NCBI GenBank assembly: GCA_030148425.1
Contig: JASBTM010000003.1
Location: 62,001-126,000 of the forward strand
DNA from: Hyphomicrobium sp.
GTDB taxonomy: Bacteria; Pseudomonadota; Alphaproteobacteria; Rhizobiales; Hyphomicrobiaceae
Direction of reading: 5' to 3'
DNA: 64,000 nucleotides
Shown piece after piece: positions 41,301 to 50,548 of the stretch. Positions within the stretch are counted from its first letter, which is position 1. Each line of letters opens with the position of its first letter. Both the position numbers and the translations under genes were made by a program. The notes beneath the pieces were generated by a model, which saw nothing but the letters and a program-made list of their open reading frames with translations, made no database searches and was not told the origin of the DNA.

Positions 41301-41609
41301 GTCGGGGTCGGTGCCGAGCCGAAAGGTGACGGTGAGGGTCATCAGGCCGTCGGTCGTCGCCTGGCTGCTCATGTAAAGCATGCCTTCGACGCCGTTGATC
41401 TGCTCTTCGATCGGAGTCGCGACGGTTTCCGCGATGACCTTCGGGTTGGCGCCTGGGTAGTTGGCGCGAACCACCACCTGTGGCGGCACGACCTCGGGAT
41501 ATTCCGAGATCGGCATCGCGGGCAGCGAAATCAGGCCGCCGAGGAAGATGAGAGTCGACAGCACGCCTGCGAAGATCGGGCGGTCGATGAAGAACGTCGA
41601 GATATTCAT
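38394..41609 (-). CDS. RND efflux pump inner-membrane transporter (AcrB/MexF-like)
   Basis: 1071 aa, MNISTFFIDRPIFAGVLS, GIVVDDAIVVVENVERN, GLSAKNAILIVEFA. Confidence 0.95.
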   Translation of the reverse strand: MNISTFFIDRPIFAGVLSTLIFLGGLISLPAMPISEYPEVVPPQVVVRANYPGANPKVIAETVATPIEEQINGVEGMLYMSSQATTDGLMTLTVTFRLGTDPDKAQQLVQNRVSQAEPRLPQDVRALGITTIKASPDLTMVVHLLSPNDRYDMTYLRNYAVINIKDRLARIDGVGDVQLFGSGDYSMRVWVDPAKAAELGLSAMDIANAVRAENVQAAVGVVGSSPSLPNLDFQLSVNAQGRLASEEEFGDIVVKAGPNNQVTRLRDIARIELGAADYSLRSLLDNKQAVAIPISQSPGSNAIEISDNVRKTMAELKQYMPEGVDYRIVYDPTQFVRASIEAVIHTLLEAVALVVLVVILFLQTWRASVIPLIAVPVSIIGTFAVMHIFGFSINALTLFGLVLAIGIVVDDAIVVVENVERNIENGLPAREATIQAMREVSGPIVAIALVLVAVFVPLALITGLTGQFYKQFALTIAISTVISAINSLTLSPALAALLLKGHDQPKDWLSKAMDFALGWFFRRFNKAFSWGSNAYSGGVRRVLGHKAIAFFIYLVLIGVTVGLFKAVPGGFVPGQDKQYLVGFAQLPDGATLDRTEDVIRRMSDITLKTPGVESAVAFPGLSINGFTNSSNSGIVFATLKPFDERRSPDLSGGAIAGKLNQEYAVIKDAFIVMFPPPPVQGLGTIGGFKLQVEDRAGLGYDALTDGMNAFTAALNKAPELAGIFTSYQVNVPQLYAAIDRTKARQLGVAVQDVFDTMQVYLGSLYVNDFNKFGRTYSVRVQADAKFRARPEDIGLLKVRSNTGAMIQLSALLNVKQIAGPERAMRYNGFLTADVNGGAAPGYSSGQAKAAVERIAAEVLPKGIGFEWTDLTYQEIIAGNSGIWVFPLSVFLVFLVLAAQYESLVLPLSIILIVPMGLLAAITGVYLSHGDNNVFTQIGLIVLVGLSAKNAILIVEFARELELAGRNPVQAAVEASRLRLRPILMTSMAFIMGVVPLVTSVGAGAEMRQAMGIAVFSGMIGVTMFGIFLTPVFYVILRKLSGNKPLAHAGGVAAPVASSHDTHGHVAPAPAE

Positions 41610-41644
41610 AACGGGCGTGCTCGATTAGGTTGGCGCGAAAATTC

Positions 41645-42850
41645 CTATCGCTGCGGAATATCTGCGGCTGCGTGTTCTTCTGAAATGGCCTGGCCGTCTA
41701 TGGCCACCTGTTCCGGAGCGACTTCGTCTCCCGGCTTCACATGCTGCAGTCCGGCGACGATGACGCGATCGCCGGCATTGAGGCCATTGGTGACGATGCG
41801 GAGATTGTCGGTCATCGCGCCGAGCTTGACCTCGCGGTAAGCGGTCTTGTTGTCCTTGCCGACGATCATCACGTACTTCTTGTCCTGATCGGTGCCGATG
41901 GCCCGTTCGCTGATGGCGAGAACCGGCGCAGACTTCGGCTGAGCCAACCGGACGCGAACGAACTGACCCGCAATGAGGCGTCCGTCGGTGTTGTCGAACG
42001 TTGCGCGGAGACGAACGGTGCCGCTCGCGACATCGACCTTATTGTCGATGAGTTGCAGCGTGCCGGGCCGCCAAACGCCTTCGTTCGCAGCCGTGGACAT
42101 TTCGACGGGAATCTTTTCGACATGCGCCGTGGCGTTGGCTTCCGGCGAGAGCGTTGCGAGCGCCTTGGCGACTACGTTCTCGTCGGCGTTGAAGCTCGCA
42201 TAGATCGGGTTGACCGAGACGAGCGATGTCAGCAGCGGAGCGTTCGGTCCAGCTTCGACGAGGTTGCCGACCGTGATCTCACGGCGGCCGACGCGGCCCG
42301 AAACGGGGGCGCGGACTTCCGTCCATTCTAGATTGAGCTTCGCGGTCCGGAGCGCGGCTTCGGCGCTCTTGAGGTTCGCGACGGCGGCATCGTAGGCGTT
42401 GGCGCGGGTATCCAATTCGCGTTCCGAAAGCGCGTCGCCGATGATCTTGCGCGCGCGGGCGACGTCCGCCTTCGTGAAGACGACCTGGGCCTGGGCGGCT
42501 CCCACGACGCCGTTCAGGCGTTCGACTTCCGCGGCGTACGGCGAAGGATCGATCGTAACAAGGGAATCGCCGGCCTTTACCAGCGAGCCTTCGCGGAAGT
42601 GAATGGCGACGATCTGCCCGGCGACGCGGGGACGAAGATCGACCCGCTCGATGGCTTCGAGACGGCCGGAGAACTCATCCCAAGTGTTTGCTTCTCGCGG
42701 CGTGACGGTGGCGACGGAAACCGAGGGAAGTGCCTGGCCCTTCGCATCCTGTGCGAACGTCGCGTCGAAGGGCACCGCTACGAATGCTATCGCCGCCGCG
42801 GACGCTAAAAGTCCGACTAAAAACTTGGATCCACCTTTGACGGGCATCAT
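41645..42850 (-). CDS. RND efflux periplasmic adaptor (MFP) subunit
   Basis: RVDLRPRVAGQIVAIHFREGSLVKAGDSLVTID, VSGRVGRREITVGNLV. Confidence 0.93.
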   Translation of the reverse strand: MMPVKGGSKFLVGLLASAAAIAFVAVPFDATFAQDAKGQALPSVSVATVTPREANTWDEFSGRLEAIERVDLRPRVAGQIVAIHFREGSLVKAGDSLVTIDPSPYAAEVERLNGVVGAAQAQVVFTKADVARARKIIGDALSERELDTRANAYDAAVANLKSAEAALRTAKLNLEWTEVRAPVSGRVGRREITVGNLVEAGPNAPLLTSLVSVNPIYASFNADENVVAKALATLSPEANATAHVEKIPVEMSTAANEGVWRPGTLQLIDNKVDVASGTVRLRATFDNTDGRLIAGQFVRVRLAQPKSAPVLAISERAIGTDQDKKYVMIVGKDNKTAYREVKLGAMTDNLRIVTNGLNAGDRVIVAGLQHVKPGDEVAPEQVAIDGQAISEEHAAADIPQR

Positions 42851-43195
42851 CGATTCCTTGAATGTTTGCTGGCATTCGGCCCAAGGCCATCGTCCCCTTG
42901 CGGTGAGGCCTTGAGCACGCGTGTTCATTGGGAGCGTTGCGATGAGACGAGGTGAGTTCGCCGGACGCGTTCAGGAGAAATTGTCGAGGCTCAACCCCGG
43001 AAGCCAACGGCCACCCTGTTCGTCGTCCCGAGAGGAAATCTCAGGCGCACGGTATCCACAGGCGGATACAACGTATGGAGTGTGATCTTCGTCAGACGTC
43101 GCGCTGGTCGTCCGGGTGGAAAACCACCCCGCGAAACCCCGAAGGGCCGCTGCGGTCGTGTAAGAGAGAGAGCTTTTCATGACCCGCGAATTCCC

Positions 43196-43225
43196 CTATA
43201 TATGTACCGAGTGGTACGGATATAG
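43196..43225. promoter_or_regulatory. TetR-type operator O1: CTATA-N3-GTACC-GAGT-GGTAC-N3-TATAG
   Basis: Symmetric 30-bp palindrome between the divergent RND pump and tetR genes. Confidence 0.75.
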
Positions 43226-43255
43226 GCAAGCCGAAGGTGCTGTCAACTGCTATTT

Positions 43256-43269
43256 GTACTGATGAGTAC
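43256..43269. promoter_or_regulatory. TetR-type operator O2: GTACT-GATG-AGTAC
   Basis: Same 5-4-5 GTAC architecture as O1, centre 52 bp away. Confidence 0.68.
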
Positions 43270-43272
43270 GGA

Positions 43273-43908
43273 ATGTACAGTGACTCGACAAAGAAAATGA
43301 AGACCGGGAGAGAAGCGGTGCAAAAAGGCCGCCCTAGGGAATTCGACGCCGAGATGGCGCTCGACAAGGCGCTGCATGTGTTTTGGGAGCGCGGATACGA
43401 GGGCACGTCGCTTACCGACCTCACCGAGGCGATGGGCATAAGCCGGCCGAGCCTTTACGCCGCATTTGGCAACAAGGAAGAGCTGTTTCGGCGCGCGCTA
43501 GACCGCTACGCGGAAAAAGGGCCGGGCTCCGTCCATGCAGAAGCGCTTGCAGAACCTACCGCGCGGAAAGTCGTCGAGCATCTTTTGCGTTCGGTGGCGT
43601 CGTCCGTCACCGATCCGTGCCATCCTGCGGGCTGTCTCGCGGTTCAAGGTGCGTTGACGTGCAGTTCTGCTGCGGATTCCGTCAAGCAGGAACTCACGAA
43701 ACGGCGTTTGGAGGGGGAAGAGAACCTTCGTAGGCGTTTCGAAAGGGCAAAGGCTGAAGGCGATCTCAGTCCCCAGTGCAGTCCCGAATCTCTGGCGTGC
43801 TACGTGATTACGGTGACGCAAGGAATGTCGGTTCAGGCCTCAGGCGGGGCGTCGCGCGCGGATCTCCTTGCTGTTGTCGATTTGGCGCTAAAAGCTTGGC
43901 CGGTTTAA
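43273..43908 (+). CDS. TetR/AcrR-family regulator
   Basis: ALHVFWERGYEGTSLTDLTEAMGISRPSLYAAFGNKEELFRRAL HTH; start uncertain (43273 or 43297). Confidence 0.88.
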   Translation: MYSDSTKKMKTGREAVQKGRPREFDAEMALDKALHVFWERGYEGTSLTDLTEAMGISRPSLYAAFGNKEELFRRALDRYAEKGPGSVHAEALAEPTARKVVEHLLRSVASSVTDPCHPAGCLAVQGALTCSSAADSVKQELTKRRLEGEENLRRRFERAKAEGDLSPQCSPESLACYVITVTQGMSVQASGGASRADLLAVVDLALKAWPV

Positions 43909-44062
43909 CGGCGCGGCGCGGGACCAAGTCTAGCTATTATTGTCAAGTCTTGTACGTCGTGTCGCGGACGGCCACCTGTCGGCGGTGGCTCGTAATATCA
44001 CGCGGAGCGATTGGATGATCCCCTGGTTCACTGCCAGCGAGAGCGGCAAGGTATTTCCTCGT

Positions 44063-45346
44063 ATGGATAGCCGCTGTGCAGCGCTGTTTCTTTCAATTCT
44101 TGCGCTCTCGCCGCTGGCGATTGCTGACGGGCGTCCGGCGGCAGCCGAACCCGCCGAAGGATCGTGTCCGGGAGGAAACGCTGGCCTTACGCTTCCAAAG
44201 GGTTTTTGCGCGACGGTGTTCGCCGACAATCTCGGCGCGCCCAGGCATCTCGCCGTCGCACAGGATGGCACGGTTTACGTCAACAACCGGCGGCGCGGCG
44301 GCGAGCCTTCGTTACTCGCGCTCAAGGATACGAAGGGCGCGGGCAAGGCCGATGTGATCGAGACATTCGGGCCGCCCGGAGGCGGCGGCACGGGTATCGG
44401 CGTTTACAAGAATTGGGTTTACGTCGAACTCGGCGACGAGATCGTGCGCTACGAATTGAAGCCCGGCGACGTCTCGCCCAAGGGCAAGCCGGAAGTCATC
44501 GTGTCGAAGCTTCCGATTGACGGCGATCACAACTCGAGGCCGTTCGCGATCAACGACAAGGGTGAGCTTTTCGTCGATCTCGGCTCTGCGACGAATTCAT
44601 GTCAGCGGGATAATCGCGCCGAGGAGTCGCCGGGCGTCGATCCGTGCGTGGAACTCGAGACGAGAGCAGGGATCTGGCGTTTTTCCGCCGACAAGCCGGG
44701 CCAGGTTTTCTCTGCGGCAGAGCGTTTCGCGACGGGATTGCGCAACGCCGAAGGGATCGACTTCGACGAAGCGGACCGGGTTTTTGCTACTCAGCACGGC
44801 CGTGACCAGCTCTATGAGAACTGGCCAAAGCTCTATTCGTCGGAGCGTGGTTCGGAGCTGCCTGCCGAGGTTCTGGTCGAGGCTCGCGAAGGCGGCGATT
44901 ACGGCTGGCCCTACTGCTACCAGGACGGTTTTCAACAGAAGCTGGTTCTTGCGCCGGAATATGGCGGAGACGGCGGCAAGGCGGTCGGCCGATGCGCGGA
45001 CAAGCTGCCTCCGGTCGCGGCGTTTCCGGGGCATTGGGCGCCGAACGATCTCAAGATCTACAAAGCGAAGCAGTTTCCTGAAACCTATCGCGGCGGGGCA
45101 TTCATTGCGTTTCACGGCTCGTGGAACCGCTCGTCCGGCGGCCAGCAGGGCTATAATGTCGTGTTCCAGCCACTGAAGGATGGGAAGGCCTCCGGCTCTT
45201 ATATCGTTTTCGCCGATGGATTCCGGAACGGAGACGGAACGGGGACCGAGCATCGTCCGACGGGGCTTGCGGTCGGGCCTGACGGTGCGCTTTACGTTGC
45301 CGACGACGCTGGCGGCCGGATATGGCGCATCGTCTACAAGGGATGA
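44063..45346 (+). CDS. PQQ-type sorbosone/sugar dehydrogenase family secreted beta-propeller
   Basis: Signal peptide; GLRNAEGIDFDEADRVFATQHGRDQL, FIAFHGSWNRS, RPTGLAVGPDGALYVADDAGGRIWRI. Confidence 0.82.
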   Translation: MDSRCAALFLSILALSPLAIADGRPAAAEPAEGSCPGGNAGLTLPKGFCATVFADNLGAPRHLAVAQDGTVYVNNRRRGGEPSLLALKDTKGAGKADVIETFGPPGGGGTGIGVYKNWVYVELGDEIVRYELKPGDVSPKGKPEVIVSKLPIDGDHNSRPFAINDKGELFVDLGSATNSCQRDNRAEESPGVDPCVELETRAGIWRFSADKPGQVFSAAERFATGLRNAEGIDFDEADRVFATQHGRDQLYENWPKLYSSERGSELPAEVLVEAREGGDYGWPYCYQDGFQQKLVLAPEYGGDGGKAVGRCADKLPPVAAFPGHWAPNDLKIYKAKQFPETYRGGAFIAFHGSWNRSSGGQQGYNVVFQPLKDGKASGSYIVFADGFRNGDGTGTEHRPTGLAVGPDGALYVADDAGGRIWRIVYKG

Positions 45347-45384
45347 CGTTTCAATCTTGATGGCGAACGGGGCGCGGCGGCGAC

Positions 45385-46386
45385 GTGGTAGCAAAAGACA
45401 TCGCGTTCCTGACGGGCGCTTCGGGGTTCGTCGGTTCCGCAGTCGCGCGGAAGCTTCTCGATGAAGGGTTCGCCGTGCGCGCGCTCGTTCGCAAGAGCAG
45501 CAATCGCGCGAACCTCGCTGGCATCGATCTCGACGTTGTCGAAGGCGATATCCGTGATGCGGCGCTGATCCAGAAAGCGATGGCTGGCGTCCGGCAGGTT
45601 TTTCACGTTGCGGCCGACTATCGGCTTTGGGCGCCCGATCCGCAGGAGATCATCAAGACAAATACCGATGGCACGCGGGCCATCATGCGCGCGGCGCTGG
45701 CGTCGGGCGTCGAGCGCATCGCCTATACGTCGAGCGTGGCGACGCTTCGCTTGAGCGACGACGGCACGCCGTCGGATGAGACGATGCCGTTGTCGGCGGA
45801 AAATGCCATCGGGGCTTATAAGAAAAGCAAAGTGCTTGCCGAACGGCTCGTCGAGCGCATGGTTGCCGAGGAAGGGCTTCCAGCGGTTATCGTTAATCCT
45901 TCGACCCCTATCGGTCCTCGCGACGTCCGGCCGACGCCCACGGGACGCATCGTCGTCGAGGCTGCGGCGGGGCGCATGCCCGCTTATGTCGAGACGGGTT
46001 TGAACCTCGTGCACGTCGATGATGTTGCGGACGGTCACGTTGCCGCCTTGAAGAAGGGGCGAACTGGCGAACGGTATATTCTGGGGGGACAGGATATGAC
46101 GCTTGGGCAAATGCTTGCCGAAATAGCGACGCTCGCGGGACGACGGCCGCCCACGATCAAGTTGCCGCGTTCATTGATTTATCCGATCGCGTACGGCGCG
46201 GAAACGGCGGCGCGTATCACCGGACGAGAGCCGTTCGCGACCGTCGATGGCTTGCGCATGGCGAAATACAAAATGTTCTTCTCGTCAGCCAAGGCGGAGC
46301 GGGAGCTGGGATACCGTGCGCGGCCCGCACGTGAAGCGCTGGCCGAAGCGTTTCAATGGTTTCGGTCGGAAGGGTATTTCAAGTGA
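45385..46386 (+). CDS. hpnA: Hopanoid-associated sugar epimerase/reductase HpnA
   Basis: GTG start; extended SDR FLTGASGFVGSAVARKL, YKKSKVLAERLVE, NPSTPIGPRDVRPTPTGRI; precedes hpnB. Confidence 0.9.
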   Translation: MVAKDIAFLTGASGFVGSAVARKLLDEGFAVRALVRKSSNRANLAGIDLDVVEGDIRDAALIQKAMAGVRQVFHVAADYRLWAPDPQEIIKTNTDGTRAIMRAALASGVERIAYTSSVATLRLSDDGTPSDETMPLSAENAIGAYKKSKVLAERLVERMVAEEGLPAVIVNPSTPIGPRDVRPTPTGRIVVEAAAGRMPAYVETGLNLVHVDDVADGHVAALKKGRTGERYILGGQDMTLGQMLAEIATLAGRRPPTIKLPRSLIYPIAYGAETAARITGREPFATVDGLRMAKYKMFFSSAKAERELGYRARPAREALAEAFQWFRSEGYFK

Positions 46387-47546
46387 CCGTCATTGATATG
46401 ATCGCCGCGATCGGACTCGCGGCTTGGCTTTATCTGATCTTGTTCAATGGCGGCTTCTGGCTGAACAGCGAGCGTGAGGAAGCAGAGCAGAGCAAATTTC
46501 CCGAGCCGAAAGTTTGGCCGCGCGTTACGGCCGTCATTCCCGCGCGCAACGAGGCCGACATGCTCCCCGGCTCGTTGACATCGCTGGCCGCTCAGGATTA
46601 TCCGGGCGAATTCTCAATCGTGCTCGTCGATGACCAGAGTACCGACGGTACTGCCGATGTCGCGCGCGCGATTGCTGCGAAGGCAAACCGGCGCATCACC
46701 ATTGTCGACGGCGCGCAGCTTCCGGCACGCTGGACCGGAAAAGTCTGGGCGATGCATCAAGGAATCGCGACTGCGTCCGCGACGGAAACGGCGCCTGACT
46801 ATTTACTTCTGACCGATGCCGACATCGGCTATGGGCCGGGCGTTCTGAAATCGCTCGTGGTCAGCGCGACTGCAAATGACCGCGCGATGACGTCGGTGAT
46901 GGCCAAGCTGAAATGCGACAGCGTTGCGGAACGATGGCTCATTCCCGCATTCATTTTCTTTTTTCAGATGCTTTACCCGTTTCGGCGCGTCAATCGCGTG
47001 GGTGATCGGACGGCCGCAGCGGCAGGAGGCTGCATGCTCGTCGAGCGGTCGGCTTTGGAGCGCGCCGGCGGCATCGGTGCGATCCGCGGAGCCCTTATTG
47101 ACGATTGCGCTCTCGGAAAGTTGTTGAAAACGCAGGGCGCCATTTGGCTCGGGCTGTCCGAGAGAGTGGTTAGCCTCCGGCCGTATGAGACTTTCGAAGA
47201 TATTCGCCGCATGGTTGCGCGCTCAGCATACGCCCAACTGTATTATTCCCCGGTTTTGCTCGCGGGAACAGTTGTTGCGATGGCGGTCATTTATATCGCG
47301 CCGCCCGCTCTAGCTGTATTCGCGAGCTTTCCCGCCAATATGCTCGCAGCCGCAGCATACCTGTTGATGTTCCTCGCTTATCAGCCGACGTTGCGCTTTT
47401 ACAACCGTTCGCCAATTTGGGGCTTCGCGCTACCACTTATCGCGACAGCCTATGTGGGTTTCACGCTAGATTCGGCGTATCAGCATATGCGAGGACGCGG
47501 CGGTCTTTGGAAAGGCCGAGTTCAGGCCGAAGTGGGACGGCAATGA
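46383..47546 (+). CDS. hpnB: Hopene-associated glycosyltransferase HpnB
   Basis: GTGA overlap with hpnA; family 2 glycosyltransferase VTAVIPARNEADMLPGSL, VLVDDQSTDGTADVAR. Confidence 0.9.
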   Translation: MTVIDMIAAIGLAAWLYLILFNGGFWLNSEREEAEQSKFPEPKVWPRVTAVIPARNEADMLPGSLTSLAAQDYPGEFSIVLVDDQSTDGTADVARAIAAKANRRITIVDGAQLPARWTGKVWAMHQGIATASATETAPDYLLLTDADIGYGPGVLKSLVVSATANDRAMTSVMAKLKCDSVAERWLIPAFIFFFQMLYPFRRVNRVGDRTAAAAGGCMLVERSALERAGGIGAIRGALIDDCALGKLLKTQGAIWLGLSERVVSLRPYETFEDIRRMVARSAYAQLYYSPVLLAGTVVAMAVIYIAPPALAVFASFPANMLAAAAYLLMFLAYQPTLRFYNRSPIWGFALPLIATAYVGFTLDSAYQHMRGRGGLWKGRVQAEVGRQ

Positions 47547-48433
47547 CGGTCGATACGAAATACAAATCCGGCAAGTCGGAGGGCGACGAGAACTTTCCCG
47601 TCGCCTCGCGTATCGTTGCTGCGCGTCACCGCGCGCCGATCCTTGCGTTCTATCGTTTTGCGCGAGCGGCCGACGATGCTGCCGATCACCCGACGCTCGA
47701 TGCTCAATCGAAACTTTCGATCCTGACTGCTCTGGAAGAGACGCTGCTCGGCCGTTCCGATGACGCGACCGACGCGCTCGCGCTTCGAGAGCAATTGAAG
47801 CTCCGCAATTTGAGTGCGCAACATGCGCTCGATCTTCTGAAGGCTTTCCGCCAGGACGTCACGAAGAACCGTTACGAGAGCTGGGAAGAACTCATCGAGT
47901 ACTGCCGTTACTCGGCAATGCCGGTCGGCCGCTTCGTTCTCGACGTCCATGGCGAGTCGAAGGCGACATGGGCGCATTCGGATTCACTGTGCGCAGCGCT
48001 GCAGATTATCAATCATCTGCAGGATTGCGCGAAGGATTATCGCGATCTCGACCGCGTCTACATTCCGTTGAACGACCTGTCGGCGCGTGGCCTCGGCGTC
48101 GAGGCATTGGCTGCCCCTCGAGCATCTGCGGATTTGCGCGCGTGCATCAACGCGCTTGCCGCGCGAACCGAGACACTCATGCCGGAAGCTGGTTTGCTGC
48201 CGCCGAGCGTCGCCGATTTGCGGCTCTCCGCAGAGACCGCTGTGATCGTCGAACTCGCACGAAGGCTGTTAGGACTTTTGAAGACGCGCGATCCTCTGTC
48301 GGAACGCGTGCATTTATCGAAATGGCAGGCAGCTCTGTTTGCCGCCAAGGCCACTGCCGCTACTCTTGCGAACCGGGGACTTGCCCGTTTCGCGTTTTCG
48401 AAATCGACGGGGATGATGCCGCATGAGCGCTGA
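47543..48433 (+). CDS. hpnC: Squalene synthase HpnC
   Basis: DENFPVASRIVAARHRAPILAFYRFARAADDAADHP; ATGA overlap with hpnB. Confidence 0.93.
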   Translation: MTVDTKYKSGKSEGDENFPVASRIVAARHRAPILAFYRFARAADDAADHPTLDAQSKLSILTALEETLLGRSDDATDALALREQLKLRNLSAQHALDLLKAFRQDVTKNRYESWEELIEYCRYSAMPVGRFVLDVHGESKATWAHSDSLCAALQIINHLQDCAKDYRDLDRVYIPLNDLSARGLGVEALAAPRASADLRACINALAARTETLMPEAGLLPPSVADLRLSAETAVIVELARRLLGLLKTRDPLSERVHLSKWQAALFAAKATAATLANRGLARFAFSKSTGMMPHER

Positions 48434-49265
48434 AGTCGATACCTTGAGAGCCGAAGAGGCTCCAGCCGCGGCAAGCAGCTCGTTCTACGCGGCGATGCGC
48501 GTGTTGCCGCGTTCGCAGCGAGACGCGATGTATCACGTCTATGCCTTTTGCCGCGCCGTGGACGACGTCGCTGACAATGGTGGTTCGCGAGAGGTTCGGC
48601 AGGCGGATCTCAATCGTTATCGCACCGATATCGAGCAGCTCTACGCGAATGGCCGTCTGACGTCGCGGACGCGCGATCTTGTGGCGCCGGTCAAGCAATA
48701 CGGGCTTCTGAAGGAAGATTTCATCGCCGTCATCGATGGCATGGAGATGGATATTGTCCGCGATCTCCGGGCACCAGAATGGAAGGTTCTCGATCTCTAT
48801 TGCGATCGCGCGGCGTCAGCCGTCGGGCGGCTGTCCGTTCGCATCTTCGGGATGGACGAGGAGCCGGGTATCGAGCTGTCCCATCACCTCGGCCGTGCGC
48901 TGCAGCTGACGAATATTCTTCGCGACATCGACGAAGACGCGGCGATGGGAAGGCTCTACCTTCCCAAGGAAGCTCTGCGCGACGCGGGCATCACGGAAAC
49001 GTCGATTGGCGATATTCTGGCGAACCCGGCGCTCGATCGGGTCTGCCGCGGCATCGCCGAGACGACGCGGAAATATTACGATCGTTCCGAGGCGATCATG
49101 GCGCACTCGCCGCGCCGGTCGGTTCGGTCGCCGCGCATGATGGCGACGGTCTATCGCGGCATCCTCGAAAAGCTGATTGCTCGCGGTTGGCGCGCTCCGC
49201 GTGTCGATGTCCGCAAATCAAAGCGCACCGTCCTGTGGGCGGTCCTGCGTGACGGCATATTCTGA
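48423..49265 (+). CDS. hpnD: Presqualene diphosphate synthase HpnD
   Basis: SSFYAAMRVLPRSQRDAMYHVYAFCRAVDDVAD, LTNILRDIDEDAAMGRLYLP. Confidence 0.94.
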   Translation: MSAEVDTLRAEEAPAAASSSFYAAMRVLPRSQRDAMYHVYAFCRAVDDVADNGGSREVRQADLNRYRTDIEQLYANGRLTSRTRDLVAPVKQYGLLKEDFIAVIDGMEMDIVRDLRAPEWKVLDLYCDRAASAVGRLSVRIFGMDEEPGIELSHHLGRALQLTNILRDIDEDAAMGRLYLPKEALRDAGITETSIGDILANPALDRVCRGIAETTRKYYDRSEAIMAHSPRRSVRSPRMMATVYRGILEKLIARGWRAPRVDVRKSKRTVLWAVLRDGIF

Positions 49266-50513
49266 ATGACGAACGGCACTGTACACATCGTCGGGGCCGG
49301 TCTCGCCGGTCTTTCGGCGGGGGTTGCGCTTGCCGGTCAGGGTCGGAAAGTAATCGTCCACGAGCTTGCGCGCCATGCGGGCGGGCGCTGCCGGTCGTAT
49401 TTCGAATCCGCACTCGGCATGACAATCGATAACGGCAATCACCTGTTGTTATCCGGAAATGCGAGCGCGCTGGCTTTTCTCGATAAGATCGGCGGCAGAC
49501 ATCTTCTCGATGAGCCGCAACACGCCGCGTTCAACTTTTTCGATCTCGCTTCGAATGAGAGCTGGGTGCTGCGTCCGAACGACGGGCCGGTGCCGTGGTG
49601 GATTTTTTCCAAGAATCGCCGTGTGCCTCGGACGAGCGCACTCGACTATATGCGTCTTGGAAATCTGCTTGGCGCAAGTGCCTGCGAAACGGTGACGGAG
49701 AGGATCGCTTCGGACACGGTTGTTTATCGAAATCTGATGGAGCCGGTTCTTCTCGCGGCGCTCAATTGCGACCTGAAGGAAGGTTCGGCTCAGCTCGCCG
49801 CGGCCGTCGTTCGCGAGACGCTGGGGCGCGGCGGGAAGGCTTGCCGTCCGCTGTTCGCGGCCAACGGGCTTGGGCCGGCGCTCGTTGATCCGGCGGTGAC
49901 GTTCATCGCGCAGAAGGGAGGCGAGGTGCGCTTCGATCATGGCGTGCGCGCGATTGAATGGGATGGCGCAAGAGCAACCGCGCTGAAGTTCGCCGACGAT
50001 ACGGTTCCGCTCAGTCCAGACGACAAGCTTATTCTTGCGGTGCCAGCGTGGGTGGCGCGGACACTCGCTCCGGAGCTCAAGGTTCCAACGGAATATCGCT
50101 CGATCTTGAACGCGCACTTTGCCTTTCCGTCGCCCAGGAGCTTGGCGAAGATCACCGGTGTCGTTAACGCGACGACCGAATGGCTGTTTGCATTCGAGAA
50201 CCGGTTATCGGTTACGGTGAGTTCGGCGGATCGCTTCAACGAAGCAGAGCGCGAGCCAACGGCGCGGCGCATCTGGGCCGAGATTTCGCAAATTGCCGGC
50301 ATCGACGCCGAGATGCCGCGCTGGCAGATCGTCAAGGAACGGCGTGCGACATTTGCAGCGACGCCGGATCAGAATGCGGTGCGCCCGCGCGCCGAGACGC
50401 GATGGAAAAATGTTTTCCTCGCCGGAGATTGGACGGCGACCGGCCTCCCTGCCACCATCGAAGGCGCAATTCGGTCGGGTGAAACGGCGGCCAAACTGGC
50501 GATGGCCGCATAA
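49266..50513 (+). CDS. hpnE: Hydroxysqualene dehydroxylase HpnE
   Basis: FAD motif VHIVGAGLAGLSAGVALAGQGRKVIVHE; C-terminal FLAGDWTATGLPATIEGAIRSG. Confidence 0.93.
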   Translation: MTNGTVHIVGAGLAGLSAGVALAGQGRKVIVHELARHAGGRCRSYFESALGMTIDNGNHLLLSGNASALAFLDKIGGRHLLDEPQHAAFNFFDLASNESWVLRPNDGPVPWWIFSKNRRVPRTSALDYMRLGNLLGASACETVTERIASDTVVYRNLMEPVLLAALNCDLKEGSAQLAAAVVRETLGRGGKACRPLFAANGLGPALVDPAVTFIAQKGGEVRFDHGVRAIEWDGARATALKFADDTVPLSPDDKLILAVPAWVARTLAPELKVPTEYRSILNAHFAFPSPRSLAKITGVVNATTEWLFAFENRLSVTVSSADRFNEAEREPTARRIWAEISQIAGIDAEMPRWQIVKERRATFAATPDQNAVRPRAETRWKNVFLAGDWTATGLPATIEGAIRSGETAAKLAMAA

Positions 50514-50548
50514 CTCTGATAGGACGCTCGGATCCCTGGAGACCCGAT

